Translations under genes and position numbers: made by a program
In this document: positions 24,723 through 34,073 of the stretch, piece after piece
Layout of the letters: every line of letters starts with the position of its first letter
How positions within the stretch are numbered: the first letter of the stretch is position 1
Assembly: GCA_902800215.1 (NCBI GenBank)
Contig: CADCDS010000006.1
Span: 90,953 to 154,952, forward strand
Length of the DNA: 64,000 nucleotides
Source of the DNA: an uncultured Bacteroidales bacterium
Lineage (GTDB): Bacteria; Bacteroidota; Bacteroidia; Bacteroidales; Paludibacteraceae
Reading direction: 5' to 3'
The notes under the pieces: model-generated
The model's input: only the letters and a program-made list of their open reading frames with translations
Told to the model about the DNA's origin: nothing
Databases searched by the model: none

Positions 24723-26231
24723 TTATTTGTGATTGGTGATTTTTGATTTGTAATTTTTGATTTGCTCGTTGATCTCGGGGGAGAGGTTGGCTTTGTATGC
24801 AATGAGGCAAGCACCACCGAGGAGAACAAGGCTGCGCAAGATTGAGTCAGCCCATAGACCGAGAGAGGGGATGTATTGCTGCCAAACGTAGTTAAGACCG
24901 AAGACAGCGAGTAACAAGGCTGCAATCATCCACCACTGCTTATCCACGATTCTGATGCGGCAGAGAGGAACGACGGTGCAGATGATAAGGATATAATAGA
25001 GGCCGTAAGAAGCGAGGTTGCTGGTTGCGGCTCCGATGATGCCATAGGAGGGGATTAGGAGGTAATTGAGGAAGATGGAACTTCCGGTCAATACGATGGA
25101 AAACAAAAGACTGAAGGCGTAAAAACGCGAGTAGTTAAGGGTGTTGAGGCAGATGGTGAACGTGCCTAAGATCAATTGACTGAGGCCCAGGATGAGGACT
25201 ACATATTTGGCGGAGATATAATCGGCACCATTGGGCAAAATATGGAAGATGAGATCGACGTTGATCCAGATCGCCAATAGGATGAATCCGCCGATGAGGA
25301 GCATGTTACGCGTGACCTGGCGAATAAGATGACTGCATTCTTCGCGATTTTGTTCCTTGATGGTGCGTGCCAACTGCGGTGAAGCGATCGCAGAAACGGA
25401 GCGGTTCGGAATACTGACCATGACCGCGATGTAGGTAGCAATCGCAAAGATACCGGTACTGTCCAGACCCATCTCCGCCGAGATGAAGAAGGACGAGATG
25501 ATCGGTGCCAATACGAGGGGTAGGGCATTGACGCTAAGGAACCCCATATAGATCAGATAACGCCGGATGAGCGGTTTATTCGCACGCAGGAAAGACCAAT
25601 CGGGCCGCAGGTTGATGGGTTTAAGCGAGAAGAAATAGCAGAGGTTGATAAGAGCAGCGATAGCGTAGTTGAGACAGAGTCCTATGACAAAACCGTCCAA
25701 AGAGAGGATGTCATGGGCGTAGAGCAGATAGAGGATGAGGAGTCCGATACGAACGCCGAGTTCCCGTACACCGCGAGGAACAACAATGCGCATCAGCACA
25801 TTGCAGGTGGTCTCAAAGATCGTCTGGTAGAGCATAAAGAAGGCCAAGGGGAGTACGAAATAATAGTACTCCACGAACTTAGGCGACTTATCTCCGAACC
25901 AATCGGTGAGCGGCGCTTGGCATGCCCAGAAGATGAGGGCGAAAAGCAGGAAACCGATGAAAGGAACGACCAATGCCCAGAAGAAGAATCCGTGGTCTTC
26001 GTCCGTCTCCTTATTATGGAAATAGGGGAAGAAACGAATAATGGAGGCGTTGGTGCCCAGTTGAGCGAGACCGATGAAGAGGGTGGCAGCATCGATAAGC
26101 ACGCGTGCTAACCCGATCTCCTCTTGGCTGAGGAAACGGGTTAACACGACGAACGTGGTGAAGATACCTACGGCAATGCCGAGGTAGGTAACGATTGTAC
26201 CACGAATCGATTGCTTAGCGATGACGCCCAT
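24723..26231 (-). CDS. polysaccharide flippase (Wzx/MATE-like)
   Basis: 502 aa, about 12-14 membrane helices (for example LGIAVGIFTTFVVLTRFL, FFFWALVVPFIGFLLFALIFW). N-terminal GTIVTYLGIAVGIFTTF is typical of the oligosaccharide flippase family, which move lipid-linked glycans across the inner membrane. No glycosyltransferase cluster is adjacent. The last 12 residues come from a heptamer array (24730-24764), so the C-terminal tail is not conserved sequence. Confidence 0.88.
   Translation of the reverse strand: MGVIAKQSIRGTIVTYLGIAVGIFTTFVVLTRFLSQEEIGLARVLIDAATLFIGLAQLGTNASIIRFFPYFHNKETDEDHGFFFWALVVPFIGFLLFALIFWACQAPLTDWFGDKSPKFVEYYYFVLPLAFFMLYQTIFETTCNVLMRIVVPRGVRELGVRIGLLILYLLYAHDILSLDGFVIGLCLNYAIAALINLCYFFSLKPINLRPDWSFLRANKPLIRRYLIYMGFLSVNALPLVLAPIISSFFISAEMGLDSTGIFAIATYIAVMVSIPNRSVSAIASPQLARTIKEQNREECSHLIRQVTRNMLLIGGFILLAIWINVDLIFHILPNGADYISAKYVVLILGLSQLILGTFTICLNTLNYSRFYAFSLLFSIVLTGSSIFLNYLLIPSYGIIGAATSNLASYGLYYILIICTVVPLCRIRIVDKQWWMIAALLLAVFGLNYVWQQYIPSLGLWADSILRSLVLLGGACLIAYKANLSPEINEQIKNYKSKITNHK
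24730..24764. repeat. heptamer array, core TGATTTK
   Basis: Five 7-bp units from 24730 covering the 3' end of the flippase gene (tail KNYKSKITNHK), 5 bp from its stop and 12 bp from the truA start. Confidence 0.88.
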
Positions 26232-26240
26232 CCTGTAAAA

Positions 26241-26269
26241 GTACGATTTAACGATTTACGATGTACGAT
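26241..26269. repeat. tandem array, core TACGAT
   Basis: Four units with spacing 7, 8, 7 in the 38-bp gap between the flippase start and the FKBP lipoprotein stop. Confidence 0.8.
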
Positions 26270-27148
26270 TTATTTGATTTCAAGGAGCTCTACCTTGAAG
26301 ATAAGGGTTGCGAAGGGCGGGATGGCACCACCGGCACCACGCTCACCGTAACCGAGTTGGTACGGGATGTAAAGCATGTAGGTAGAACCGACGGGCATCA
26401 GTTGCAGACCTTCGGTCCAACCTTTGATCACTCCGTTCAACGGGAACTCGATCGGTTCACCGCGTTGGTAGCTGCTGTCGAAAGTTGTACCATCGACGAG
26501 TTTTCCTTCGTAGTGCACTTTAACGGTCGATTCAGCGGTCGGTTTAGCACCTTCACCTTGAACCAATACTTCATATTGCAGACCAGAAGCGGTAGTCTTT
26601 ACTTCCGGACGTTTTGCGTTCTCTTCCAAGAATGCTTCACCCTCTGTCTGTGCTTTCTCCGCTTCCTTTGCCATTTGTGCTTGTGCAAGCGGTTGCAACG
26701 TCTCGTTCATGTACGTAGCAATAGCGTTCGGATCCACATTAGCGGTATCCAGATAGAGACCGTTGATGAATCCTTGACGAATGAGGTCAAAGTCCGTCTC
26801 GAGGCCATCAATACCCATCAGGCCGCTTTCGCGTTCCTGTTCACGAATCATCCGGCCGCACATCTGCGCATTATTAACGAGTTTCTCGTCGATGTCATAG
26901 GCTTCAGCCTCCACTTCGATGCCGTTGTACGAATCTTCGAGTGCACCTACGAAAGCATCTACGGTTTCTGCGGTGCTGTCGTTAGCCAGAAACATCATCT
27001 TAATCTGCAAACCGGTCATGTAGCCAGCGAAATAGTTGAGCGAATCGATCTGCGTTTTAGGGTTAACTGTTTGTGTCGTGTAGTGACGACTGTTGCTGCA
27101 TGCTACAATAGCGAAAGCAGCTAACAAAAAGATACTAATCTTTTTCAT
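26270..27148 (-). CDS. FKBP-type peptidyl-prolyl isomerase, lipoprotein (Mip/FkpA-like)
   Basis: 292 aa. The lipobox is AIVACS. A helical N-terminal dimerisation region (residues about 30-170) with DxxSY/MTGLQIK-like motifs is followed by the FKBP domain from about 175 ([80 protein letters not shown]). It catalyses proline isomerisation during folding of envelope proteins. It sits 29 nt after a cytoplasmic paralogue. Confidence 0.93.
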   Translation of the reverse strand: MKKISIFLLAAFAIVACSNSRHYTTQTVNPKTQIDSLNYFAGYMTGLQIKMMFLANDSTAETVDAFVGALEDSYNGIEVEAEAYDIDEKLVNNAQMCGRMIREQERESGLMGIDGLETDFDLIRQGFINGLYLDTANVDPNAIATYMNETLQPLAQAQMAKEAEKAQTEGEAFLEENAKRPEVKTTASGLQYEVLVQGEGAKPTAESTVKVHYEGKLVDGTTFDSSYQRGEPIEFPLNGVIKGWTEGLQLMPVGSTYMLYIPYQLGYGERGAGGAIPPFATLIFKVELLEIK

Positions 27149-27175
27149 TTTAGATTTTAAATTTTAAATTTATTG
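27148..27175. repeat. heptamer array, core TTTTAAA
   Basis: Four 7-bp units (27148, 27155, 27162, 27169) overlapping the start of the FKBP lipoprotein gene and filling the gap to the next gene. Confidence 0.75.
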
Positions 27176-27177
27176 TT

Positions 27178-27693
27178 TTACTCAATTCCTAAAAGTTCTA
27201 CGGTAAAGATGAGGGCAGCGTAGGGAGGAATGGACGCACCGGCACCGTGCTCACCGTAAGCGAGTTGGTATGGGATGAAGAATTTGTACTTCGATCCTAC
27301 GGACATCAGTTGCAGACCTTCGGTCCAACCTTTGATGACACCGTTCAACGGGAAAGCAATCGACTCACCGCGTTTATAACTGCTGTCAAAGACTGTGCCG
27401 TCGATGAGGGTTCCTTCATAATGTACGCGAACGTTGTCGGTGGCTTTTGGTTTCTGACCGATAGTAGCTTCCAGTACTTCGTACTGCAAACCACTTGCGG
27501 TGGTTTTTACTTCCGGACGTTTTGCATTCTCTGCCAGGAATTTCTCGCCTTCTTCTTTTGCCTTTGCGGACATATTCATCACGAAGTCGATACCGGCTTT
27601 GAACTCCTCATAGTTGAGTTCTTTCTCTCCGTATTGCATCAAGTACTGCGCAACGGAGGTGCCTAATTGAAAAGATAAAGAATTTTGATTCAT
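27178..27693 (-). CDS. FKBP-type peptidyl-prolyl isomerase
   Basis: 171 aa, no signal peptide ([31 protein letters not shown]), so cytoplasmic or periplasmic by another route. A short helical region precedes the FKBP domain from about residue 65, with the same conserved blocks as its neighbour ([36 protein letters not shown]). Starts 1 nt after the ribE stop, so it is translated from the same message. A tandem duplicate pair with the gene at 26270. Confidence 0.92.
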   Translation of the reverse strand: MNQNSLSFQLGTSVAQYLMQYGEKELNYEEFKAGIDFVMNMSAKAKEEGEKFLAENAKRPEVKTTASGLQYEVLEATIGQKPKATDNVRVHYEGTLIDGTVFDSSYKRGESIAFPLNGVIKGWTEGLQLMSVGSKYKFFIPYQLAYGEHGAGASIPPYAALIFTVELLGIE

Positions 27694-27694
27694 A

Positions 27695-28318
27695 TTATTT
27701 GTTATTTAAAATTGCTGCATAGCGAGATAGGTATTTACCGAGGATATCGAACTCGATATTGACGACCGTACCCGGTTGGATATATTTGAAATTGGTGTTT
27801 TCGTGCGTGTACGGGATGATGCAAACGGACACGTAACCTTTGTCGCCTTTGATGTCCGGTTCGCACACCGTGAGACTTACACCATTGATGGTGACCGATC
27901 CTTTATCCACGCAGAAATAACCGCGTTCGATCATTTCACGGGAAGAGTCATATTCAAAGCGGTAATACCAGCTTCCGTCGGTTTCTTTTGCTTCGATACA
28001 GACGGCTTTTTGGTCCACGTGGCCTTGCACGATGTGTCCGTCTAACCGACCGCCCATGAGCATGGAGCGCTCTACGTTGACAAAGTCACCGACTTGCAAG
28101 TTATCGAGGTTGGTGAGCCGAAGCGTCTCCTGCATCGCGGTGACGGTATAGAGGTCACCTTCTATCTTCACCACCGTCAGGCACACACCATTATGAGCAA
28201 TCGATTGATCGATGCTTAACGGTTCGCCATAAGGGTTGCGAAGCGTGAAATGTTTATTGGTTTGCTCAGTCTCGATCTTAACGACCTGAGCCATGGTTTC
28301 TACGATTCCTGAGAACAT
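27695..28318 (-). CDS. ribE: riboflavin synthase, alpha subunit
   Basis: 207 aa, normal length. Two lumazine-binding repeats: [12 protein letters not shown]... with NGVCLTVV, and [12 protein letters not shown]... with INGVSLTV. It converts two 6,7-dimethyl-8-ribityllumazine molecules to riboflavin. The start at 28318 is fixed by the conserved MFSGIVE and lies 41 bp inside the 3' end of the flippase gene, an unusually long overlap. Confidence 0.96.
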   Translation of the reverse strand: MFSGIVETMAQVVKIETEQTNKHFTLRNPYGEPLSIDQSIAHNGVCLTVVKIEGDLYTVTAMQETLRLTNLDNLQVGDFVNVERSMLMGGRLDGHIVQGHVDQKAVCIEAKETDGSWYYRFEYDSSREMIERGYFCVDKGSVTINGVSLTVCEPDIKGDKGYVSVCIIPYTHENTNFKYIQPGTVVNIEFDILGKYLSRYAAILNNK

Positions 28319-29741
28319 ACAAATAGTTTTTTATCGGAAAATCCAGTTTTAACAATACGCCCATATAGACGAATAATAACAATGTGCCGACGAGCATGGA
28401 CTGCAGCATACGCATACCGAGTGCATAACGGCATGCGTAGTAGGCTGCCAAGAGCACGATGGTGAGCACGGTATATAAGCCGATACGCTTGAGGTCGTAA
28501 GGGATAGGTGCCTTGCGTTGACCGATGAAGTAAGACAGGCACATGATAACAAAATAGCAGACGAGGCTGCTTCCGCAACTTGCCCAATAACCGATCAACG
28601 GTACACCGATGACTTGAATGAGCAGCGTAATCACTAAACCAATGATGGAGAAATAAGCACCCCATTTGGTCTCATCGGTCAGTTTATACCAGAAGCTGAG
28701 GTTGAAATAGATGCCTTGGAAGACATAGGTCCAAAGGACTACCGGTACGATCTGCAAGCCGTCCCAATAACTGCGGGAGATGATGAACTTGAAGATATCC
28801 AGATAGAAGATCACACCGAGCAGGATGAGGTACGAGAAAATGACGTAGTACTTCATTCCGTCAGCGCAGGCTTCGACGGAGTTCCGGTCCTTATGCTTGG
28901 CGAACACAAAAGGTTCGTAAGCGTACCGGAAGGCCTGGGTGAACATCATCATCACCATCGCTACCTTGAAACAAGCGCCGTATATACCGAGTTGCGTCTG
29001 GGCATCCTCTCCGGTGTACAGATAAGGGAAGAGGATACGGTCGAGAGTCTGGTTCATGATACCGGCTACACCGAGCACAAGCAGGGGTAGGGAGTACCGT
29101 AACATCGCGCCCAAGATCGACCAGGAGAACCGACCGCCTTTTGGGAAGGTGAACGGCAGCAGACAAAGCGTCTGGATGGTGGTAGCAAGGATGTTACTGA
29201 GGAAGACATAGAACACGTCGGTCTTGCCCAATACCACGATGAACAGGATCGTGAAGGCGATGTTGAGCAGAACGAACAGCAGTTTGAGTCCGGCAAAAAG
29301 GAAAGGCCGTTTCTGTTGCCGCAAGTAGGCAAAGGGGATGCAGGCAAAGGCATCGACGGCTACGGTAGCGAACATCATCGCGATGAACTCCGAATGGTCG
29401 GAATAGCCGAGCACGTTTGCGATCGGTTGCTGGCAAGCGATGACGAGTGCCGCAAAGAAAGCGCTGGACGCAAAAAGCGTGACGTAAGCCGTGCGGTACA
29501 CATTCTTGGCATCGTAGTCATCGCGGTTGGCAAAACGGAAGAAACCGGTCTCCATGCCGTAGGTAAGAAGGACTAACAGCAGTGCCGTCCATGCATATAG
29601 GTTGGTGACGATACCGTAATCCGCTTCACTGGCCAGTTTATAGGTGTACAGCGGAACCAACAGGTAGTTGAGAAACTTACCTATTATCGAACTTAACCCA
29701 TAGATGGCGGTGTCCTTCGCCAAGGATTTCATCTCACTCAT
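28278..29741 (-). CDS. polysaccharide flippase (Wzx-like)
   Basis: 487 aa with about 14 predicted membrane helices. The N-terminal LAKDTAIYGLSSIIGKFLNYLLVPLYTYKL is typical of the polysaccharide-synthesis export family. It differs clearly from the flippase at 24723, so they are not a recent duplication. It overlaps rsmI by 8 bp upstream and ribE by 41 bp downstream. Likely exports a lipid-linked glycan; the substrate is unknown. Confidence 0.9.
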   Translation of the reverse strand: MSEMKSLAKDTAIYGLSSIIGKFLNYLLVPLYTYKLASEADYGIVTNLYAWTALLLVLLTYGMETGFFRFANRDDYDAKNVYRTAYVTLFASSAFFAALVIACQQPIANVLGYSDHSEFIAMMFATVAVDAFACIPFAYLRQQKRPFLFAGLKLLFVLLNIAFTILFIVVLGKTDVFYVFLSNILATTIQTLCLLPFTFPKGGRFSWSILGAMLRYSLPLLVLGVAGIMNQTLDRILFPYLYTGEDAQTQLGIYGACFKVAMVMMMFTQAFRYAYEPFVFAKHKDRNSVEACADGMKYYVIFSYLILLGVIFYLDIFKFIISRSYWDGLQIVPVVLWTYVFQGIYFNLSFWYKLTDETKWGAYFSIIGLVITLLIQVIGVPLIGYWASCGSSLVCYFVIMCLSYFIGQRKAPIPYDLKRIGLYTVLTIVLLAAYYACRYALGMRMLQSMLVGTLLLFVYMGVLLKLDFPIKNYLYVLRNRRNHGSGR

Positions 29742-30399
29742 GGCCTGCTACACAAATTACAATCTCGCCTTTAGGCGGTGTTTGTTTGAAATGGTTGATT
29801 AACTCCACTAATGTACCACGTACCGTCTCTTCATGCACCTTACTGATTTCCCGTGTGACACTGGCTTTGCGTTCTTCGCCGCACACCGGAATCAGTTGTT
29901 CCAAGGTCTTGACTAACCGGAAAGGAGACTCATAGATGATGAAGGTCTGATCCAATTGCGCCAAGTACTGCAGACGGGTCTGCCGACCTTTCTTCTGCGG
30001 CAGGAAGCCTTCAAAATAGAAGTGGTTATTGGGTAAGCCGGAGTCCACCAAAGCCGGTACGAAAGCAGTCGCACCCGGCAGACATTGGATCTCAATATCC
30101 GCTTCGGCTGCGGCGCGTACCAGGAAGAATCCCGGGTCACTGATAGCCGGTGTACCGGCATCGGAGATCAAGGCGATGTTGGCACCTGCTTTGAGTCGTT
30201 CTACGATATCAGCGCTGGTCTCGTGTTCATTGAACTTATGATGACTCTTGAGCGGCGTGTGGATATCGAAATGCTGCAGCAAGATACCACTTGTGCGTGT
30301 ATCTTCTGCGAGAATCAGATCGACGGACTTCAGCACCTCAATGGCACGGAAGGTCATATCTTGCAGGTTACCAACCGGTGTCGGAACGATATACAGCAT
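29734..30399 (-). CDS. rsmI: 16S rRNA (cytidine-1402 2'-O) methyltransferase
   Basis: 221 aa. Tetrapyrrole-methylase fold: MLYIVPTPVGNLQDMTFRA, LILAEDTRTSG, ALISDAGTPAISDPGFFLV, GATAFVPALVDSGLP, IIYESPFRLVKTLEQL. It methylates C1402 in the decoding centre. Its start abuts the stop of the upstream hypothetical gene. Slightly short of some family members, which have a C-terminal extension. Confidence 0.96.
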   Translation of the reverse strand: MLYIVPTPVGNLQDMTFRAIEVLKSVDLILAEDTRTSGILLQHFDIHTPLKSHHKFNEHETSADIVERLKAGANIALISDAGTPAISDPGFFLVRAAAEADIEIQCLPGATAFVPALVDSGLPNNHFYFEGFLPQKKGRQTRLQYLAQLDQTFIIYESPFRLVKTLEQLIPVCGEERKASVTREISKVHEETVRGTLVELINHFKQTPPKGEIVICVAGHE

Positions 30400-30966
30400 T
30401 TATCCGAAGCGACGATGAAGGGTTACTATAAACTGTTGATACGTGCTACTGTCTGCATCCCATTGGAAATGGGTCATGATATAGCTGACGGCCTCATCGA
30501 AGGAGCGCAGTGCGTTCAGATCCGTTAAGGTGCGTTGCATCAATTCGGCATTCTGGCCGAAGAGTTCGCGTTGATAGAGGAAACGGTCTCCGAGCGAGAT
30601 CGCTTGACGGATATCGTCCACCGGTTTACCATACAGCACGGCTTTCGATGCCTGCGGCTCGTCAAATAACTCAGGTGCCGGTTTGGGTTCCGGTTCTTTG
30701 ACCGGTTCTTCGGGAATAACCGGTTCCTTAACGGGTTCCGGCTCTATAACCGGTTCGGGCTCTTGCTCGGCAGGCGTCTCAGGAACAACCGGTTCTGCCG
30801 GTTTTTCCACTTCCACCACTTTCTCCACGATTTTCTCTACCACCTGAGGTTCGGGTTGAGGTTGATTTTGCAATGCCTCCACCTTCGCCTCCAGGGTAGC
30901 GATACGTTGTTCTTGAGCCGCCAGACGCGCCTCAAGGGATTCGAAATATTTGATTAATTCTTCCAT
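30400..30966 (-). CDS. conserved coiled-coil protein with Pro/Glu-rich linker
   Basis: 188 aa, unknown function. Residues 1-35 form a coiled coil (MEELIKYFESLEARLAAQEQ...). Residues 36-105 are low-complexity Pro/Glu/Val repeats (EPVKEPVIPEEP). Residues 110-188 form a conserved helical C-terminal domain (DDIRQAISLGDRFLYQRELFG, IMTHFQWD). Bacteroidota often encode this next to rsmI. No signal peptide, so probably cytoplasmic. Adjacent without spacing to rsmI. Confidence 0.8.
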   Translation of the reverse strand: MEELIKYFESLEARLAAQEQRIATLEAKVEALQNQPQPEPQVVEKIVEKVVEVEKPAEPVVPETPAEQEPEPVIEPEPVKEPVIPEEPVKEPEPKPAPELFDEPQASKAVLYGKPVDDIRQAISLGDRFLYQRELFGQNAELMQRTLTDLNALRSFDEAVSYIMTHFQWDADSSTYQQFIVTLHRRFG

Positions 30967-30975
30967 AAGAACTTA

Positions 30976-32529
30976 TTACGCGGTCATCTTTTTCAGTTTC
31001 TTAAGCAGCGAGAACATGATGATAGCGCTGACGAGACAGAGGGCAATGAGGATAGCCCAGTTGTACATCAACGGAATCTTGTTCCACAGCATCGAAGGAA
31101 TGGAACTGAGGTAGTTACCGATCGCAGTAGCTGCAAACCAACCACCCATCATCAGACCTTTATACTTCGGAGGAGCCACTTTGGTAACGAAAGAGATACC
31201 CATCGGGGAGAGTAACAACTCAGCGATCGTCAGGGTGAAATAGGTGGAGATGAGCCATGCCGGTGACAAGATACTCTGTGTGCCGTTACCCAGATCCATC
31301 GGGGAGATGAGTGAACGGGAAGCGAGTGTGATGACGCCGAAACCAAGTGCAGCTACCAACATACCCCAAGCGATACGAGCGGGAGCACTGATCTCTTTAC
31401 CTCTTCTTTCCAAAGCCGCAAAGAACGCCATGCTGAACGGAGTGAGTGCCACTACAAAGAACGGGTTGAACTGCTGGAAATCAGAAGCCTGAACATGCAG
31501 CGGATTTTTAGTGTTTAACGACAGCCAGATAGCGCCTCCCCACAACGCTAAGGTGGAGAAGGCCAAGATCAGGCGGTTACGAATCTCTTTGGACTGGAAA
31601 GTAGCAAAAGCGGTGTAAACGGATGCTGCGATCAAAGCCAACGAGAAGATGTTAAAGCTGAAACGAAGCGGTCCACCTACGGTTAGGTTCGTATATTTCT
31701 TAGCGAAGAACGTAAGTGCGGCACCATTTTGGTGGAAAGCCATCCAGAAGAAGATCACTACACCGAAGACGAGTAAGAGCGCTACGATACGGTCTTTGGT
31801 CTGCTTGGGCGTTAACTCAACGGTTTGCGTCGGGCTTGCCACTTTGACTTGTTTAACCGTTACGTCAGCATGCTTGAACCATTTGCGGCATGCGAAATAG
31901 ATGATAGCGGACAGAACCAATGAACCGCAAGCAACACCGAAGCATAAGCCGTAAGCGTTATACAAAGCATCCAAATATGCGGGATCGGTGCAACCGGCGT
32001 CATAGACGAAACCGTATTTCGCCAGGTGCATGTTGGTGATCCAACGCGCCATTGAAGGAGCAAACATTGCACCGATGTTAATAGCCATGTAGAACAAAGA
32101 GAAAGCAGCATCGCGGCGATCGGAATACTTGGGATCGTCATAGAGGTTACCTACCAATACTTGCAGATTACCCTTGAATAGACCAGTACCCAGAGAAACG
32201 AGTCCCAGACCACCGAACATCACTACTTTACCGACTGTGTCGGGTGCGGTGGGGATGGCCAAGGCCAGATAGCCCAGGAACATCGTGATCATACCGATCA
32301 CAACACACTTGCCGTAACCGATCTTATCTGCGATAAAACCACCTAACAGCGGGGAGAAATACACGATCGCAAGGAAGATAGCGTACACTTGTCCGGCGGC
32401 AGCTTCTGTCCAGCCGAATTTCGCTTGCATAAACAACGTGAAGATGGCTAACATCGTGTAGTAGCCGAAACGCTCACCGGTATTCGCCAAGGCGAGCGCA
32501 AATAATCCTTTTGGTTGATTTTTAAACAT
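30976..32529 (-). CDS. POT-family proton-dependent oligopeptide transporter
   Basis: 517 aa, about 14 helices. The N-terminal GLFALALANTGERFGYYTMLAIFTLFM contains the ExxER-type motif region (here NTGERFGYY), and GGFIADKIGYGKCVVIGM matches MFS motif A. FFWMAFHQNGAALTFFAKKYT matches the family block. Imports di- and tripeptides with protons across the inner membrane. 9 nt from the next gene. Confidence 0.93.
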   Translation of the reverse strand: MFKNQPKGLFALALANTGERFGYYTMLAIFTLFMQAKFGWTEAAAGQVYAIFLAIVYFSPLLGGFIADKIGYGKCVVIGMITMFLGYLALAIPTAPDTVGKVVMFGGLGLVSLGTGLFKGNLQVLVGNLYDDPKYSDRRDAAFSLFYMAINIGAMFAPSMARWITNMHLAKYGFVYDAGCTDPAYLDALYNAYGLCFGVACGSLVLSAIIYFACRKWFKHADVTVKQVKVASPTQTVELTPKQTKDRIVALLLVFGVVIFFWMAFHQNGAALTFFAKKYTNLTVGGPLRFSFNIFSLALIAASVYTAFATFQSKEIRNRLILAFSTLALWGGAIWLSLNTKNPLHVQASDFQQFNPFFVVALTPFSMAFFAALERRGKEISAPARIAWGMLVAALGFGVITLASRSLISPMDLGNGTQSILSPAWLISTYFTLTIAELLLSPMGISFVTKVAPPKYKGLMMGGWFAATAIGNYLSSIPSMLWNKIPLMYNWAILIALCLVSAIIMFSLLKKLKKMTA

Positions 32530-32548
32530 AAACTATAATTTTAAAATT

Positions 32549-33565
32549 TTAATTTTCAACTATTTCACACCAGTGGTGCGTATCTTCTGCACGACCGAAC
32601 TGGATATCGCGTAGGGCGTGATAGAGTTCGCTCAGTACCGGTCCCGGTTCATTGCCGAATAAATAGGTCTTTCCTTTCTCCGGATCCAGCACTTTATCAA
32701 TCGGCGAGATCACGCAGGCTGTTCCACATGCTGCACCTTCACTCATCTCACTTAACTCCTCCAGCCGTATATGCCGTCTCGTCACTTTCATTCCCCGTTC
32801 CTTGGCCAAGGTCATGAGGCTGTCGTTGGTGATGCTCGGTAGGATAGCGCTTGATCTGGGTGTGAGGTACTCATTGCCTTTGATGCCAATGAAGTTAGCC
32901 GCTGAACACTCGTCGATATACCGATGATGTTTGGCATCAAGGAACAAGCAGTCGTATCCTAAGGCATGTGCCGCTTCGGTTGCACGGAACGAGGAGGCGT
33001 AGTTTCCTCCCACTTTGAACTGACCTGTTCCCAATGGAGCGGCACGGTCCACATGGCGGTTGACGATAAACGTCGTGCAGTGGAACTTACCCGGATAGTA
33101 AGGACCGATAGGCGAAGGGATGACGATGAACTCAAAATCTCTTCCCGGTCCTACACCCAGACGCGGTGTGGTACCGATTAGTAACGGGCGGAAATACAGG
33201 GTCGCACCGGTTCCATAAGGCGGTACGAGATCGATGTTCTTCTCCAAAGCCAAGTGTATCGCTTTGCCGAAGATCTCCTCCGGTACCGGTTCCATAAACA
33301 AACCCTCTGCACTCTTCGCCATTCGTTTCGCATTCTCTTTCCAACGGAAGATACGAATCTTCCCGTCCACACCTCGAAACGCTTTCAATCCCTCAAAAGC
33401 TTCCTGTCCGTATTGCAGACAAGTAGCCGATACATGCAAATGCAGGTATTTGTCCTTTGTGGCGTATGGTTCCTCCCATGCTCCCTCATGATACGCCGAG
33501 CGAACGATATATTCCGGCTCGGTATAATGAAATCCCAATTTACTCCAATCGATATCTCGTTTCAT
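32549..33565 (-). CDS. ilvE: branched-chain amino acid aminotransferase
   Basis: 338 aa from ATG 33565 (MKRDIDWSKLGFHYTEPEYI); a longer frame to 33610 lies within the wbqC-like gene. Fold-IV aminotransferase: YGQEAFEGLKAFRG, FKVGGNYASS with the PLP Lys, YIDECSAANFIGI, EGAACGTACVISPID. Interconverts branched-chain amino acids and keto acids using glutamate. The start overlaps the upstream stop by 26 bp. Confidence 0.95.
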   Translation of the reverse strand: MKRDIDWSKLGFHYTEPEYIVRSAYHEGAWEEPYATKDKYLHLHVSATCLQYGQEAFEGLKAFRGVDGKIRIFRWKENAKRMAKSAEGLFMEPVPEEIFGKAIHLALEKNIDLVPPYGTGATLYFRPLLIGTTPRLGVGPGRDFEFIVIPSPIGPYYPGKFHCTTFIVNRHVDRAAPLGTGQFKVGGNYASSFRATEAAHALGYDCLFLDAKHHRYIDECSAANFIGIKGNEYLTPRSSAILPSITNDSLMTLAKERGMKVTRRHIRLEELSEMSEGAACGTACVISPIDKVLDPEKGKTYLFGNEPGPVLSELYHALRDIQFGRAEDTHHWCEIVEN

Positions 33566-34073
33566 TTCCGTATTCAAACAATGTATCCAATATACTTTTT
33601 CCGTCTCCAAAAGAACGGTTCAATTCTTCGTTTTTCCAATCCGTGGTGGACTTGTATGCAAAGCCTTCTATGGGTTTGGGACTGTTGAGCAACAAAGCCA
33701 TGATCGTCTCGTGAATAGCGTTGTTATAGTCCCATAAAAACCGATATTCGTGTTCATAGAACGGTTTTAGAAACTCTGCATAGTAGTCAAAGAACGGTGT
33801 GTGCTTGTATGCCGAGACCAGACTGATCCAGTGTTGGTGTTGCCATCGGGTCTGATAACTGATCTCGATATCGCGTGTGAACTGCTTATGTTCCACTTTC
33901 TTCACCGGAACGGTGAGACGTATCTCATCTCCGTTAGCGCCGGTGATCGTGCAGCGGTTCCGGCAGGTCTGTTTCTCAAAACTCTCCCAACCTTCTATCT
34001 CCACCGTTTCGGGTGCGATGAGGTACGCTTTGTACCACTCGCTCGGTGCCATATATGCGACAGGCAGCGTCAT
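33540..34073 (-). CDS. WbqC-family protein
   Basis: 177 aa. WbqC blocks: YMAPSEWYKAYLIAPETVEIEGWESFEKQTCRNRCTI (key start YMAPSEWY), LTVPVKK, WQHQHWISLVSAYKHTPFFDYY. The family is linked to O-antigen and amino-sugar gene clusters but has no proven reaction. Here it lies between lepB and ilvE; its start overlaps the lepB stop by 1 nt. Confidence 0.9.
   Translation of the reverse strand: MTLPVAYMAPSEWYKAYLIAPETVEIEGWESFEKQTCRNRCTITGANGDEIRLTVPVKKVEHKQFTRDIEISYQTRWQHQHWISLVSAYKHTPFFDYYAEFLKPFYEHEYRFLWDYNNAIHETIMALLLNSPKPIEGFAYKSTTDWKNEELNRSFGDGKSILDTLFEYGNETRYRLE

Noticed and set aside
24038-24739. 233-codon plus-strand open frame
   Set aside because: Antisense to truA, whose conserved motifs are clear.
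24719-24925. 69-residue N-terminal extension of TruA
   Set aside because: The extension is read out of the flippase gene and the heptamer array; the conserved protein begins at the GTG at 24718.
26261-27124. 287-codon plus-strand open frame
   Set aside because: Shadow of the FKBP lipoprotein gene on the other strand.
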